From CAIQPS01 sp963843455 (lineage in GTDB: Bacteria > Actinomycetota > Thermoleophilia > RBG-16-64-13), in NCBI GenBank assembly GCA_963843455.1, contig CAWJKE010000013.1, forward strand, positions 37,400-101,399: a stretch of DNA of 64,000 nt, read 5' to 3'. A program made the translations under genes and the position numbers. Under the pieces are notes generated by a model, which searched no databases, had not been told where the DNA came from, and saw only the letters and a program-made list of their open reading frames with translations. Below, piece by piece: positions 17,638-25,976 of the stretch (its first letter is position 1; each line of letters starts with the position of its first letter).

Positions 17638-19470
17638 ATGAGCGATACCCCATCCGCGTCCGTAGGGGCCACCGACCTCGAGTTGCTCCGGATCTTCGAG
17701 CCCGTGGTCCGTTTCACCCACGGGGAGCAGTTCTTCCCCACCGATGTCGAGACCTACGTCTCGCAGGCCAGCCTTTGGGCCCACTATCCCGACGGGCGGG
17801 AGGAGAGGCTCATCGACACCGAGCAACTCGACGTCGAAAAGCTCGTGCAATCGCGTGAGTACCCCTTCGGAACCATCGAGTACCTTCGGTTCAACGAGAC
17901 CCTTGGGCTGGTCGACAGCGCCAGGGTGTTCACGGAAGTCGCCCGACAGCGCCGGGAGAGCGGCAACGTATTCCGTGCGGGAAGAGGGCGGCTGGCCCGC
18001 GGCGGCTTCCTGCCCCGGGTACTCGACGCCATCTTCTCCATCTCCTTCTTCTTCCGCGGCAAGGTCTCGTCGGTGACCGCCATGGCCGCGGAATTGGACT
18101 ACAACCAGGCCCTGCGCGACAACGAGAAGTACGTCTACTACGGCAGGGTGGCCCGGCAGGGGGGCTGGACGGTCCTCCAGTACTGGTTCTTCTACTATTA
18201 CAACAGTTGGCGCTCCGGCTTTCACGGTGTCAACGACCACGAATCCGACTGGGAGAACATCGTCGTCTACCTCTACGAGGATGATGGTCGCCTCCACCCG
18301 GAATGGGTGGCGTACGCCTCTCATGACTTCCACGGCGACGACCTGCGCAGACGCTGGGACGACCGGGAGGAATTAGGCCTCGTGGAGGGACACCCGGTCG
18401 TGTGGGCAGGAGCCGGGTCTCACGCCTCCTACTTCCGTCAGGGCGAGTATCAGTCTCCGGTGGCGCTTCCGCTGCCCAAGTGGATGCACTCGATCGCCAG
18501 CGGGTTCAGCTCCTTTTGGACCCGCACGCTTGGTCAGGCAGGCCGGCCTCGGGACCCGTTCCGCATCCCGTTCGTTGATTTCGCCCGAGGAGACGGAAAG
18601 TCTATCGGTCCCGGGCAGGAACGCGAGTGGTCCCCGGTGCTCATCGACGAATCTGTTCCCTGGGTAAGCAAATACCGCGGTCTGTGGGGTCTCTACGCCC
18701 ACGACCCCATCTCCGGCGAGAACGCGCCGGCCGGCCCCATGTACAACCGGGGCGGCTCTCCCCGAGGGAGTTGGTATGACCCACTTGGGTTTGCCGGCCT
18801 GGACAAGGAGCCGCCGCCGCCGCTCGCGCCCACGCTGCTCGGCGACGACTGCGCCCGTCTGGAGGCCCGACAGGAGGAGCTAGAGGGTCTCATTGAGCAG
18901 AAGACCACGGAACTCCAGGCCGTGGGAGTCCAGATGGGCGGCATGGAGGGCAACCCCCACCTTGTCGCCCGGCATAGGGCGTTTCTCGTTAAGAGCGCCG
19001 CGCTGCAGGCGGACCTCAGCGGGCTGAGGCGAGAGTTCTCCGAGAACCAGGCCGTGCTCGCAGCGCTTCGGCGGAGGCTCGCTCTGCTCGAGGCGGGGCG
19101 CAAACCCGATCCACGGGCGCACATCAAAAAGCTGGGCCAACCCGTGGCTCAGAAGGATGTCCGATTCAACCGAGCAGCGGAAGCCTGGGGCGCCATCAGC
19201 CTTAGCGTCATCCTGTTCGGCATCGTCGCGATCATGGTGTTCGCGCGCGGCTACGTGTGGATAGGACTCCTCGTGATGGTCATGGCCTTTGTGGTCATCG
19301 AGTCCATCCTGCGCGCCGAGTACAACCGCACGATCACCGGGATAGCCTCTGTCCTTGCGGTCATCACCGCCATACTGCTGATAGGTCACACGTGGCTCTG
19401 GATAATCGTGGTGCTGCTAGCTGCGCTCGCGGTCTTCTTGCTGGTACAGAAGGTGCGAGAGTTGCGGTAG
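17638..19470 (+). CDS. Vps62-like protein with coiled coil and C-terminal membrane helices
   Basis: About 610 residues, from ATG 17638 (GTG 17632 is an alternative). Residues about 15-410 resemble the Vps62/DUF946 family known mainly from eukaryotes and scattered bacteria: VVRFTHGEQFFPTDVE, LQYWFFYYYNSW, ESDWENIVVYL and AGAGSHASYF are the recognisable blocks. Residues about 410-500 form a coiled coil (LEARQEELEGLIEQKTTEL and following). The C-terminus has four hydrophobic helices (about 520-608), so the large domain is membrane-tethered. Function is unknown; the conserved His, Asp and Tyr residues suggest a hydrolase-like or binding surface. It is in an operon with the small membrane protein before it and convergent with a radical SAM gene. 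Confidence 0.65.
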   Translation: MSDTPSASVGATDLELLRIFEPVVRFTHGEQFFPTDVETYVSQASLWAHYPDGREERLIDTEQLDVEKLVQSREYPFGTIEYLRFNETLGLVDSARVFTEVARQRRESGNVFRAGRGRLARGGFLPRVLDAIFSISFFFRGKVSSVTAMAAELDYNQALRDNEKYVYYGRVARQGGWTVLQYWFFYYYNSWRSGFHGVNDHESDWENIVVYLYEDDGRLHPEWVAYASHDFHGDDLRRRWDDREELGLVEGHPVVWAGAGSHASYFRQGEYQSPVALPLPKWMHSIASGFSSFWTRTLGQAGRPRDPFRIPFVDFARGDGKSIGPGQEREWSPVLIDESVPWVSKYRGLWGLYAHDPISGENAPAGPMYNRGGSPRGSWYDPLGFAGLDKEPPPPLAPTLLGDDCARLEARQEELEGLIEQKTTELQAVGVQMGGMEGNPHLVARHRAFLVKSAALQADLSGLRREFSENQAVLAALRRRLALLEAGRKPDPRAHIKKLGQPVAQKDVRFNRAAEAWGAISLSVILFGIVAIMVFARGYVWIGLLVMVMAFVVIESILRAEYNRTITGIASVLAVITAILLIGHTWLWIIVVLLAALAVFLLVQKVRELR

Positions 19471-19473
19471 CGT

Positions 19474-20874
19474 TCAGCTGGCGATCGAAGTGACCCTCTC
19501 GTCGGGGCGCGGCTTGATGCGGCCTTTTGAAGGCATGGTCTCGCGCAGGCACTCCCAGGCGGGGTCGAGTATCGCACCGGACTCCACCGCGTAGGCATCG
19601 AGTTCTTCCTGCAGGCCCAGCATGGAGTCGGCGCCCTCGTGGGTGGGGCGAGCCCCGCTCACAGCCATGATCTCGCGCGCACAGGCTGGGTTGTCGATCC
19701 ACATACACGGCCTCAGCAGGTTGTCGCTGTACGGCTGCCGAGTGCGGATCTGCTTGAAGTACGCGGAGTTGAACGCCTCCATGAGGCTGACGTCCTTGAT
19801 GTTGTCGGTTGCGAAATGGGTGAAGATGCACGGTTCCACGCAGCCCTCGCTGGTGATGTGCATGTAGTAGCGTCCTGCGATGCAGCCCCCCACCCAGGGA
19901 GCGTCACCCCAGAAATCCACGGCGAACAGGGGTTTGGTCTCCCGGATGCGGACGACTCCCTGGCGGAACGCCTCCCGCTGAGCCGGGGTGGGCATGAGTT
20001 CCACGCTCGGCTCGCGGCCGATGGGCATGTACATGAAGTTCCAGCCGAGAGAGCCGCCTTTCTCCATGATCGCGTCGACGAACTCGTCGCTGATGAGCGT
20101 CTGCCAGTTCCTGCTGGTGACCGTCGCCGAATAACCGAAAAGGACTCCGGCCCGTCCAAGCCGGTCCATCGCCTTCATGACCTGCTCGTACACTCCGGAC
20201 CCGCGCCGCCAGTCGGTGAATTCGGGGGTCCCGTCGATGCTCAACATGGGAGCCACATTCCCAAGCCCCGCTATCTGCCGGACGACGTCATCGGTCAAGA
20301 GGGTCCCGTTGCTGAAGATCTGAAAGAACGAATCGGGGTTGGCCCGGGCAAGATCGAGGAGTCCGCGATAGAGAAGGGGCTCACCTCCGAGAAACGTGAA
20401 GAGATAGACGCCCATCTCGTTCCCCTCGTCGATGATGCGCTGCAGCAGGCCCCGGTCGAGGTCCTGGTCGGGGGAGTACTCCGAGGCGTAGCAGCCCTCG
20501 CAGGTGAGGTTGCAGCGCATGGTCGGGCTTACCAGGATGGTCAGGGGGGCCATCATGCCGGTCTTCTCCATCAGCTTGGCCCGCTTGGCCTGGCCGCGCA
20601 GAAGATCGTTGACGATGACGTTCTCGATGAAGCGGTCGCGGCAGAGTGGGCTGAGCCGCCCGATGGCCCGTCGGATCAGTAGGAGCGCCGGATGGTCCTC
20701 CTGGATCTTATCGCGGAGCAGGTGGACGCTGCGCTTATCGGCCTCGGGAGTGATCATCTCCGCGAACTTGAAAGCTCGGAGGATCTTCGTCTTATCCTCG
20801 TCGGCGACCAACGCGAGCATCTTCTTGATGGCCCGGCGCTGCATCCCGTTGTAAAGCCCGTCTACGCGACCCAC
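19474..20874 (-). CDS. Radical SAM/SPASM-type protein
   Basis: A 466-residue protein with GTG start at 20874, six bases after GGAGGG. An N-terminal helical extension of about 110 residues precedes the radical SAM motif CNLTCEGC, whose three cysteines hold the SAM-binding [4Fe-4S] cluster. A GGEP motif (TFLGGEPLL) follows. Further cysteines near the C-terminus (GGCIAGRYYMHITSEGCVEPC, split here as GGCIAGRYY and SEGCVEPC, then RPCMW and PACAREIM) suggest an auxiliary cluster of SPASM/twitch type. Such enzymes modify proteins or peptides, or build cofactors. Two Cys-type sulfatases lie 3 kb away, so a role as sulfatase maturase is possible but the N-terminal extension is unlike known ones. Confidence 0.8.
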   Translation of the reverse strand: MGRVDGLYNGMQRRAIKKMLALVADEDKTKILRAFKFAEMITPEADKRSVHLLRDKIQEDHPALLLIRRAIGRLSPLCRDRFIENVIVNDLLRGQAKRAKLMEKTGMMAPLTILVSPTMRCNLTCEGCYASEYSPDQDLDRGLLQRIIDEGNEMGVYLFTFLGGEPLLYRGLLDLARANPDSFFQIFSNGTLLTDDVVRQIAGLGNVAPMLSIDGTPEFTDWRRGSGVYEQVMKAMDRLGRAGVLFGYSATVTSRNWQTLISDEFVDAIMEKGGSLGWNFMYMPIGREPSVELMPTPAQREAFRQGVVRIRETKPLFAVDFWGDAPWVGGCIAGRYYMHITSEGCVEPCIFTHFATDNIKDVSLMEAFNSAYFKQIRTRQPYSDNLLRPCMWIDNPACAREIMAVSGARPTHEGADSMLGLQEELDAYAVESGAILDPAWECLRETMPSKGRIKPRPDERVTSIAS

Positions 20875-21047
20875 ACGCCCTCCTTGGCGACAGTCTCGGC
20901 TTCGGCATCGCCGGCGCGGCCCTCACCGCCGACTCCACTGAGCAGGAGCCTATCTTAGCTCCGCGATCGGAATTGTGAAATGCGGTTCGGCGAAGCGATC
21001 GGCCGCCGGCCGGTGCGCGTTGCCCCGTATGTCGCCAGGCGTCACTG

Positions 21048-21680
21048 TCACCCGGGCAGACCTCGCGATAGCGTGGCCCAATCGTCCTCTCCGACCACCC
21101 CTCTGATGAGCCCCTCCACGCCGGAAAACACCTCGGGTGGCATGAGCATCTGGAATACTTGGACCAGGTTTTTTCGGTCGCCCGGCCCGAGCAGGGGAAA
21201 TAACCACCCGATGGCCTCCGGGAAGCGCTCGCGCGGCACCATGCCCGACATCGTTCCGACCGCTCCCTTCTCCTCGGGGAGTCGGATGTGCCTCTTGAGC
21301 AGCGGGTATACCTGGGAGTCCTCTTTAGCCAGGTGTAGGTCTAGGTGGAACTTGAACGCAGCTGTCGCGCGGGCGGCCTCCAGCGCATCTCCCGCCCCGA
21401 TGGCCGCATCCAATCTCTCGTACGCTGCGTCCAATCCATGGTGATCCTGGATGTAAGGCTCGGATAGCAGGGGCGCCTCCCTTTCGAGGAGCGGGAAGAC
21501 GACGGCCTCCTCGCCGTTCGCATGCCACGCGAGGACCTCGTTGAAGAAGCGGTACCTGCTCAGCCCGGCAGTCGCCTCTTGGGCACCCCGGGCCCAAGCG
21601 AGGGCGGCGGCGTCTATGCCGGCCATGTCTTTTCGGAAGGCGTTGTGGAAAGCCATGATGGCATCCAGTGGACGGGCCAT
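21048..21680 (-). CDS. Hemerythrin HHE-domain protein
   Basis: A 210-residue protein from ATG 21680 with an AAAGGAGCGGAGG leader. Four-helix hemerythrin ligands are seen as HNAFR, HANGEEAVVFP, DHHGLDAAYE and HLDLHLAKEDSQVYP, giving the histidines and carboxylates for a di-iron centre. A second C-terminal helical part (about residues 140-210) has no metal motif. Hemerythrin-like proteins of this kind sense or store oxygen or nitric oxide, or take part in iron-cluster repair. It stands alone with 170 bases to the radical SAM gene downstream. Confidence 0.85.
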   Translation of the reverse strand: MARPLDAIMAFHNAFRKDMAGIDAAALAWARGAQEATAGLSRYRFFNEVLAWHANGEEAVVFPLLEREAPLLSEPYIQDHHGLDAAYERLDAAIGAGDALEAARATAAFKFHLDLHLAKEDSQVYPLLKRHIRLPEEKGAVGTMSGMVPRERFPEAIGWLFPLLGPGDRKNLVQVFQMLMPPEVFSGVEGLIRGVVGEDDWATLSRGLPG

Positions 21681-21795
21681 TGTTCCTCCGCTCCTTTCAG
21701 GACCCCCGGCGTGGCTCGGCCGGGGCTTCGGATCCGCTGGCGCGCCGGGAGTATACCCAGCGGCGCCTCAGTCCAGTCTGCGCCGGGTAGCGTAC

Positions 21796-23046
21796 TCAGC
21801 CGCGCGTTTGCAGCGCCGCCTTCATCCGGGCGAGACCCTCGGCCAAGAGCGATCGGCTGCAACCGAAGTTGAGGCGCACAAAACCCGGAGCGCCGAACTC
21901 AGCGCCATCCGACAATCCCACCCCGGCCTCTTCGAAGGCCTTTGCCGGATCCGGCAGCCCGGAGCCTCGGGCATCGATCCAGGCCAGATACGTGGCTTCC
22001 ACATGGGCCACCGACAGGCCGGGCATGGCGCCGATCTCCTTCTCCACCAGATCCCGGTTGCCCCGCAGGTAGGCGAGCAGGGCGAGCAGCCACCGGCCCC
22101 CCTGCTCGTATGCGGCCTGGGCGGCCACGTACCCGAACAGGTTCACATGGGGGACGATGCCCTCCATGACCCGGCAGAAATCCCGGCGCAGCGAGGGGTC
22201 GGAGATAATCGCGAACGAGCATCCCAGACCCGGGACGTTGTAGGTCTTGCTGGGCGCCATCAGGGTGATGGTCCGGGCTGCCATCTCGGTGCTGAGCGCG
22301 GCCACGGGCATGTGGCGCTTGTCTTCGTCCAGCACCAGGTCAGCGTGGACCTCGTCGGAGCCGATTACCAAGTCGTGGCGGAGGGCTACTTCAGCCAACC
22401 CCTCCAATTCGGCCTTGGACCACACCCGGCCGACAGGGTTGTGCGGCGAGCAGAGCAGCAGCAGTCTGGCGCGAGGAGTGAGGGCCCGCTCCAGGAGGTC
22501 CAAGTCCATCTCCCAACGGTCCGGAGCCGGCGCCTCCCCGCGCGCCGCCATGGCCCCGGAAGCCGGCGCAGCTCTCGCAGCCGCTGGGACTAGCGGCACC
22601 TTCACCACCGAGCGCTGGGCGAAGCCGGGGGCGGAGATGAACGGGGGATAGACGGGGACGAACGTGGCCACTTCGTCGCCCTGGGCGCCCACAGCCCGGC
22701 ACACCACGTTTAGACCGGAAACCAGGCCGGGCAGCCACACCAGCCACCGAACCGGGACCTCCCAGGAGTAGTCGCGGGCGAGCATGGCCCGAATGGTCGC
22801 TTCCAGTTCGTCCGTAGCGTGGCTGTAGCCGAGAACCCCGTGCGCTACTCGCTCGTGAAGGGCAGCGGTCACGGCCGGTGGCGAGCGGAAGTCCATGTCG
22901 GCGACCCAGAGCGGGATGACGTCACGCCCGCCGTATCTGTCCCATTTGAAGCTGGCAGTGCCGCGGCGGTCGACCGGGGTGTCGAAGTCGAACTCGGGCC
23001 CATCGTTGGCGTCGCTGTTCGGCATGTGGGCTGTCGCGTCGTTCAT
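21796..23046 (-). CDS. PatB/MalY-type PLP-dependent C-S lyase or aminotransferase
   Basis: A 416-residue fold-type I PLP enzyme. It starts with the family's FKWDRYGGRDVIPLWVADMDF block, has YPPF and the CSPHNPVGRVW stretch, and the PLP lysine in APSKTYNVPG, followed by a C-terminal FVRLNFGCSR. The family includes cystathionine beta-lyase PatB and MalY, which release homocysteine or thiols plus pyruvate and ammonia. An insertion of low-complexity Ala/Pro (about residues 155-175) is unusual. No good ribosome site precedes ATG 23046. An array of TGTCGA half-sites begins 43 bases upstream, so its transcription is probably controlled by a dedicated repressor. Confidence 0.85.
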   Translation of the reverse strand: MNDATAHMPNSDANDGPEFDFDTPVDRRGTASFKWDRYGGRDVIPLWVADMDFRSPPAVTAALHERVAHGVLGYSHATDELEATIRAMLARDYSWEVPVRWLVWLPGLVSGLNVVCRAVGAQGDEVATFVPVYPPFISAPGFAQRSVVKVPLVPAAARAAPASGAMAARGEAPAPDRWEMDLDLLERALTPRARLLLLCSPHNPVGRVWSKAELEGLAEVALRHDLVIGSDEVHADLVLDEDKRHMPVAALSTEMAARTITLMAPSKTYNVPGLGCSFAIISDPSLRRDFCRVMEGIVPHVNLFGYVAAQAAYEQGGRWLLALLAYLRGNRDLVEKEIGAMPGLSVAHVEATYLAWIDARGSGLPDPAKAFEEAGVGLSDGAEFGAPGFVRLNFGCSRSLLAEGLARMKAALQTRG

Positions 23047-23509
23047 CGGCTCATTCTAGTGGGTGAAGAGCCCGCGGCCGGAGAGACGTGTCGAGATTTG
23101 GCGGATATTTCGACATGTATGTGGAATGTGTCGAAATCATCGACACATTATCGAGCCAGCAAATCGAACAGCACTCGGTTCAGATGGGGTGATGCCTCCC
23201 CTACCGGCATGACCCCAACCGAACTGTGACCGCGAAAGAGACTTGTCGGGATTGCCAGTGATGCCTGGATGGCCGAATATTCAAGCCAGTGGCGCGACTC
23301 CGGCACTTCAGACCCTCGGAAGAGGTCTCTCAGTCTTGACACGCGAGGCGAGGTCGTCGGCATCGAAATACTCCGCGTAAGCAAGCGGTTGCCGCCTGCA
23401 GAGCTTACACCCCCGCACTCGAGGACCATCCGCGTGGTCAACGGCTCTGATGGTCTTCAGGCCGCTCTCCGGTTCCGCCGCGAAGCGGACCCGGAGGGCG
23501 GCAGCGACG
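23047..23509. other. 463-base intergenic region
   Basis: Between the PatB gene and the first sulfatase gene. The left third holds the operator-like array described separately. The rest carries open frames on both strands (a 97-codon one on minus at 23148-23441) that show no family pattern or ribosome site. No RNA gene was seen. Confidence 0.6.
23089..23145. promoter_or_regulatory. Operator-like array of four TGTCGA half-sites
   Basis: TGTCGA at 23089-23094 and 23129-23134 each face an inverted TCGACA, at 23110-23115 and 23140-23145. The second pair is a perfect inverted repeat GTGTCGA-5 bases-TCGACAC. Half-sites are 21, 19 and 11 bases apart, close to whole turns of DNA, as expected for a multimeric repressor. 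The array sits 43-99 bases upstream of the PatB-type gene. No regulator gene is adjacent. Confidence 0.5.
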
Positions 23510-25882
23510 TTACTGCAGGGCCAGTGCGACCGTGTACCGCTCTTCCGGAGTGATCAGGTGGTCTGCGTCTTCTGCGTCGGCGCCGAGATCGAGCTGGATC
23601 CATTTGATCTGCCCGTTGAAGGCCGAGTCGGGAGCTTCGTAGTCATCGCTGACCGGCGTGAGCCGGTCGCTGCCGACGTCTGTCTTGTCGTCCAGGGAGA
23701 AGATGATCGGCTGGGTTCGCTCGACTCGTCCCTCGCCGCCTTTCTCGCCGTCGATGTAGAGGGAGACGGTGCCGCCCTTACCCAAGCCACCTCCGTCGTA
23801 GGCGAACTCCATCCGCACCTGGTGCTCGCCGGCCGGGATCTGTGTCGTACCTTCGATCTTGAACTTCTGCAGCCCGAGCAGGTTGTAGCAATAGACGGGC
23901 CGGCCGTCCTTCGTGTAGAGGCTCCACCCCCCGAAGAGGCCTCCCTGGGCCAGGATGACGCCCTTGGCGCCGCCCTTGGGAACCACGACCTGCGCGGTGA
24001 TCGCGTGCGACTTGTTCTTGACGTTGAGAACCAGGTTTTCCCCCAGACCGCGCATGCCGGAGTAGAGCATCTGCGTGTTGCCCCGGATCAACTCCGGACG
24101 TCCCGCGATCTCGGCATTGAACTTGACCATCTTGCGGTCATCGATGGGCAGCACGTTATACCGGACCGCCTCGATCAGGAACAGGCGCTGGAGTTCGTGC
24201 AGCTTCTCCGGCATCTCCTTGGCCAGGTCGTGGGCCTGGGTCCAGTCGTCGGGGCTGTAGAGTTCCCACACGTCGTCGTCGAGCTGGGGAAGCTCCTGGA
24301 ATGCGACCCACGGGGTGCCGTGCTTCGTGCAGGCGGTCCAGCCCTGGTGATAGATGCCGCGGTTGCCGAACATCTCGAAGTACTGCGTCTCGCGGAACTC
24401 GGGCAGGCCTGCGTCCTCGAAGGACGGAACCATGCTCCGGCCCTGGAGTGGCGTCTGCTGCGTTCCGTTCACAAACGCGGGCTCGGGAATACCGGCCGCA
24501 TCGAGCACGGTCGCCGCCACATCGATCACATGGCTGAACTGGGTGCGGATCTCTCCCTGCGCTTTGAAGCCGTTCGGCCAGTGGACGATGGTTCCGTTGC
24601 GGGTGCCTCCCCAATGCGAGGCGACCTGCTTCACCCACTGGTAAGGGGTGTCCATGGCATGCGCCCAGCCGACGGCGTAGTGGTTGAGGGCTTCCGGGGT
24701 GCCGAACTGGTCGATCCGCGCCGCCAGGAACTCGGGTGTCTCGATGTCCGCCCCCCCGTTGAGCGTGATCATCCAGTTGAACGTGCCGTTAAGCCCACCC
24801 CCGACGCAGGCGCCGTTGTCGCCGGTGATATACACGATCAGCGTGTCGTCGAGGATCTTCATGTCCTCGATAGCCTCGACCACGCGGCCCACTTGGTAGT
24901 CGGTGTGCTCCATGTAGCCAGCGTAGACCTCCATCTGGCGTGCGAGCACAGGCTTCAGGGTATCCGGCATGTCGTCCCAGGCTGGGATCTCCTGCGGCCG
25001 GGCGGTGAGTTCAGCGTCGGCGGGGATAACTCCCAACTGCTTCTGGCGGGCGAAGATCTGTTCGCGCAGCTTGTCCCAGCCCTGGTCGAACTTGCCCTTG
25101 TATTTGTCGGACCATTCCTTGGGTACGGAGTGCGGTGCATGGGTGCCGCCCGGTGCTAGGTAGATGAAGAACGGCTTGTCCGGCATCAGCGCCTTCTGCT
25201 GCTGGATCCATTCGATGGTGTGGGTTGCGACGTCATGGTCGAAGTGGTAGCCCTCCTCCGGCGTCTTCGGCGGGTCAATCGGGGTGGTGCCCTGGAAGAG
25301 GTCGGGCCGGTAGTAGTCGGTCTCGGCCCCGATGAAGCCGTAGAAGTGCTCGAACCCGCCCCCGCCGGTGGGCCACCCGTCGAAGGGTCCCATTTGGCTT
25401 GTCGTCCAGGTCGGCACTTCGTGGCATTTGCCCATATGCGCGGTCGAGTAGCCGTTCAGCTTAAGGATCTCCGCCAACGGCGCGGCCGCCTGCGGACGCA
25501 GCGAGTTATACCCGGGCGCGGAAGTCGCGGTCTCGGTGATCGTACCCATCCCGACCGCATGATGGTTGCGGCCGGTGAGCAACGCCGCACGGGTGGGCGC
25601 GCAAAGAGCGCAGACGTGAAACCGGGTGTAGGTGAGGCCGCCCGCAGCCAGGCGGTCGGCGTTCGGCGTCGTGCACGGACCGCCGAAGGTGTTCATGGCT
25701 GCGAAGCCCGCATCGTCCAATAGGACCAGGAGTACGTTGGGCGCGCCCTCGGGCGGCCGCAGCGGCTTGATCGGCGCGAATTTCGAGGCGGGATCCTTGG
25801 CGTCGAACGTGATGAGCCCCGTGAAGGGGCGCTCCGGGATCGGCAGGACTGTCCGACTCGGAGTCTCAGGCCTACTCGTCAT
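23510..25882 (-). CDS. Arylsulfatase (Cys-type, family S1)
   Basis: A 790-residue type I sulfatase without a signal peptide, so probably cytoplasmic. The maturation motif CAPTR (Cys94-Arg98) is followed by AALLTGRNH, as needed for conversion of the cysteine to formylglycine. Metal ligands are in VLLDDAGF, and in ITGDNGA (about residue 330), with catalytic lysine/histidine regions MGKCHEVP and GGTHAPH. The C-terminal 200 residues form a beta-rich domain (MRMEFAYDGGG region). It hydrolyses sulfate esters, probably of aromatic or sugar compounds. It is the second gene of a tandem pair with another sulfatase 94 bases upstream, and no formylglycine-generating enzyme is adjacent. Confidence 0.9.
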   Translation of the reverse strand: MTSRPETPSRTVLPIPERPFTGLITFDAKDPASKFAPIKPLRPPEGAPNVLLVLLDDAGFAAMNTFGGPCTTPNADRLAAGGLTYTRFHVCALCAPTRAALLTGRNHHAVGMGTITETATSAPGYNSLRPQAAAPLAEILKLNGYSTAHMGKCHEVPTWTTSQMGPFDGWPTGGGGFEHFYGFIGAETDYYRPDLFQGTTPIDPPKTPEEGYHFDHDVATHTIEWIQQQKALMPDKPFFIYLAPGGTHAPHSVPKEWSDKYKGKFDQGWDKLREQIFARQKQLGVIPADAELTARPQEIPAWDDMPDTLKPVLARQMEVYAGYMEHTDYQVGRVVEAIEDMKILDDTLIVYITGDNGACVGGGLNGTFNWMITLNGGADIETPEFLAARIDQFGTPEALNHYAVGWAHAMDTPYQWVKQVASHWGGTRNGTIVHWPNGFKAQGEIRTQFSHVIDVAATVLDAAGIPEPAFVNGTQQTPLQGRSMVPSFEDAGLPEFRETQYFEMFGNRGIYHQGWTACTKHGTPWVAFQELPQLDDDVWELYSPDDWTQAHDLAKEMPEKLHELQRLFLIEAVRYNVLPIDDRKMVKFNAEIAGRPELIRGNTQMLYSGMRGLGENLVLNVKNKSHAITAQVVVPKGGAKGVILAQGGLFGGWSLYTKDGRPVYCYNLLGLQKFKIEGTTQIPAGEHQVRMEFAYDGGGLGKGGTVSLYIDGEKGGEGRVERTQPIIFSLDDKTDVGSDRLTPVSDDYEAPDSAFNGQIKWIQLDLGADAEDADHLITPEERYTVALALQ

Positions 25883-25976
25883 GAAATCGTGCCTCCTTGG
25901 CTTGGGTTAGAGCAGTGGCCCACGGGTTCCCTCGCAGGCCAATCGCGAGACCGTGCGTGCCCGGAAGCGGGCTGAG

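Noticed and set aside
23148..23441. Minus-strand 97-codon frame in the operator region
   Set aside because: No ribosome site or family pattern; stops just inside the half-site array.
23450..25159. Long plus-strand frame of 569 codons opposite the first sulfatase
   Set aside because: The minus strand encodes a complete sulfatase here; the antisense frame has no domain and no ribosome site and arises from GC-rich codon bias.
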